From NCBI GenBank assembly GCA_033344795.1, contig JAWPMS010000001.1, positions 1,550,001-1,614,000 on the forward strand: 64,000 bases of DNA. The letters are read 5' to 3'. The notes under the pieces are model-generated. The model did no database searches. It was given only the letters and a program-made list of their open reading frames with translations, and was not told where the DNA came from. Below are positions 63,041-64,000 of this stretch, piece by piece (positions within the stretch are counted from its first letter, which is position 1; every line of letters begins with the position of its first letter). The position numbers and the translations under genes were made by a program. This stretch comes from SHLQ01 sp033344795 (GTDB taxonomy: Bacteria > Actinomycetota > Acidimicrobiia > Acidimicrobiales > SHLQ01).

Positions 63041-63385
63041 TCAGTCGAGAACGGCGATCGCTTCGATCTCGACGAGGCCTCCAAGCGGCAGCGCGTCAAC
63101 CGCAAAGGCTGCTCGAGCGGGCCGATGGTCTCCGAACGACTCGGTGTACGCCACGTTCATGGCGGCGTAGTCATCGATGCTGTCGAGGAGCACCGTGGTC
63201 TTCACGACGTTGCTCAAGTCTCCGCCCTCGGCTTCGACCAAGGCGGCGAGGTTCGCAACGGCCTGACGGACCTGCGCATCGAGCCCGTCGACAAGTGCGC
63301 CGTCGACAAGACCGAGCTGGCCCGAGACGTAGAGCGTGTTCCCCGCTCGGACGGATGGTGTGTATGGACCTACTGGCTTCGACAT
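63041..63385 (-). CDS. ridA: RidA family protein
   Basis: A 114-residue Rid/YjgF protein that deaminates reactive enamines and imines released by PLP enzymes. GPYTPSVRAGNTLYVSGQLG is typical of the N-terminus and the conserved arginine is in HRPARAAFAV. The ATG at 63385 gives the family N-terminus. It could protect against 2-aminoacrylate formed by serine dehydratase, though the genes are not linked. Confidence 0.9.
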   Translation of the reverse strand: MSKPVGPYTPSVRAGNTLYVSGQLGLVDGALVDGLDAQVRQAVANLAALVEAEGGDLSNVVKTTVLLDSIDDYAAMNVAYTESFGDHRPARAAFAVDALPLGGLVEIEAIAVLD

Positions 63386-63416
63386 GGACTGGATCGTAAC
63401 CGCTACGCTTGACCTC

Positions 63417-63593
63417 ATGGTCGGAGGAATCATCATCGTCATTCTGTTGCTCGTGGTGTTTCCCGTGGCGATCATGATGAGCGGAGCGATCTTCGCCGCC
63501 CTGATCGGCTCCACGTCGAAGAGCGCTGTCGATGCCGAGCATGCTGGATCTGAGCTTCTCGAAGTATCCGAGTCGAACCCCTACGCCAGCTGA
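63417..63593 (+). CDS. Small single-span membrane protein
   Basis: A 58-residue protein with one strongly hydrophobic segment (about 4-34) and a short polar tail ending NPYAS. The ATG at 63417 is preferred; an in-frame ATG at 63384 would overlap the divergent ridA start. No family recognised. Confidence 0.55.
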   Translation: MVGGIIIVILLLVVFPVAIMMSGAIFAALIGSTSKSAVDAEHAGSELLEVSESNPYAS

Positions 63594-63598
63594 CACTC

Positions 63599-64000
63599 TC
63601 AGCCAGTTGTGGGTGGGATGAGAACGAGCTTGCCCGCGTACGTCTTCGCCAGGAAGTCCTGTTGTGCGGTCACGATGTCGGCGAGCGGATATGTCTTTGA
63701 AACGACTGGTGAAATCTCACCGTTCTCGATGTAGCCGATGAGGTTCTCGAAGACCTCGCGTGGCTGGTACGTGCACCCCATGACCGTGAGGTCCTTCAAG
63801 TAAAGGGTGCGCACGTCGAGCTCAACCAGAGGCCCGGCGATGGCTCCGGCACACACGTATCGGCCTCGCAGGACGAGAAGGTCGAGCAGGACTGGCCACG
63901 TCGGCCCGGCGACGACATCGACCACGACATCGAATGAGTTCGCGCCGAATTCCGCCACGAGGTCGGCACCACGGTCAATGAGTTGGTTTGCGCCAAGACC
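63599..64000 (-). CDS. Zinc-type alcohol dehydrogenase/quinone oxidoreductase, C-terminal part
   Basis: The last 133 residues of a medium-chain dehydrogenase/reductase; the gene continues beyond the right edge. SFDVVVDVVAGPTWPVLLDLLVLRGRYVCAG belongs to the Rossmann domain and AKTYAGKLVLIPP ends the protein. The catalytic N-terminal domain is outside the window, so the substrate and zinc content cannot be judged. Confidence 0.85.
   Translation of the reverse strand, partial: GLGANQLIDRGADLVAEFGANSFDVVVDVVAGPTWPVLLDLLVLRGRYVCAGAIAGPLVELDVRTLYLKDLTVMGCTYQPREVFENLIGYIENGEISPVVSKTYPLADIVTAQQDFLAKTYAGKLVLIPPTTG

Noticed and set aside
1..64000. CRISPR arrays, rRNA genes, prophage or plasmid replication genes
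   Set aside because: No regularly spaced direct repeats, rRNA-like segments, phage structural genes, integrases or replication initiators were seen; the only mobile-type gene is the RAYT.

Overview
The window is a gene-dense, high-GC stretch (about 50 protein genes, two tRNAs, one riboswitch, almost no empty DNA) with frequent GTG and TTG starts. Gene content points to an actinobacterium, most likely class Acidimicrobiia and possibly an Ilumatobacter-like lineage. The evidence is a WhiB regulator, two F420-type luciferase-like oxidoreductases, actinobacterial GlgC/GlgA, an EtfD-like membrane Fe-S oxidoreductase, an ArsA-type ATPase near whiB, and a Dcd close to the mycobacterial form. The taxonomic call is inference from gene content; there is no rRNA in the window.

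Layout. 1-6.6 kb: an Lrp/AsnC regulator divergent from alanine dehydrogenase, then an MFS transporter/phosphotransferase pair, a Tat-exported protein, an F420-type oxidoreductase and a proline-hydroxylase-like dioxygenase. 6.7-12 kb: one giant gene joining a cytoplasmic HD-GYP domain to a long extracellular cadherin-like and lamin-tail array. 12-20 kb: a DUF389 membrane protein, an AlgJ/AlgI-like acyltransferase pair, tRNA-Gly, a serine-hydrolase lipoprotein and two FHA proteins. 20-25 kb: an Asp/Glu racemase, a CHASE-GGDEF cyclase, a second F420-type oxidoreductase and a hydrolase/NUDIX pair. 25-26 kb: a RAYT transposase between GGGGTC-type palindromes. 26-29.4 kb: a TPP-riboswitch operon thiB-thiP-HD oxygenase with no ATPase gene. 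29.5-43 kb: an ECF sigma factor with a membrane partner, L-serine dehydratase, glycogen genes, PhoD, TlpA/CcdA, dCTP deaminase, an MFS transporter and the Fe-S oxidoreductase. 43-49 kb: an orphan solute-binding lipoprotein coupled to a GGDEF-EAL receptor, an Amt-like protein without its twin histidines, tRNA-Pro, and a divergent response regulator and STAS protein. 49.8-57 kb: a fused double ArsA-type ATPase head-to-head with NfeD, WhiB, SelB-SelA and FxsA. 57-64 kb: an Mrp ATPase, a second smaller HD-GYP/surface fusion, ErpA, a thioredoxin-like lipoprotein, an NMT1-type binding lipoprotein, RidA and a truncated zinc-type dehydrogenase.

Themes. Cyclic-di-GMP signalling recurs: two HD-GYP fusions, one intact GGDEF, and one degenerate GGDEF with an intact EAL. 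Several extracytoplasmic binding proteins lack transporter partners and look sensory. The two strongest candidates for undescribed biology are the HD-GYP/surface-array family, which has two members sharing the same plan, and the TPP-controlled thiB-thiP operon whose last gene encodes a PhnZ/MIOX-like HD protein.
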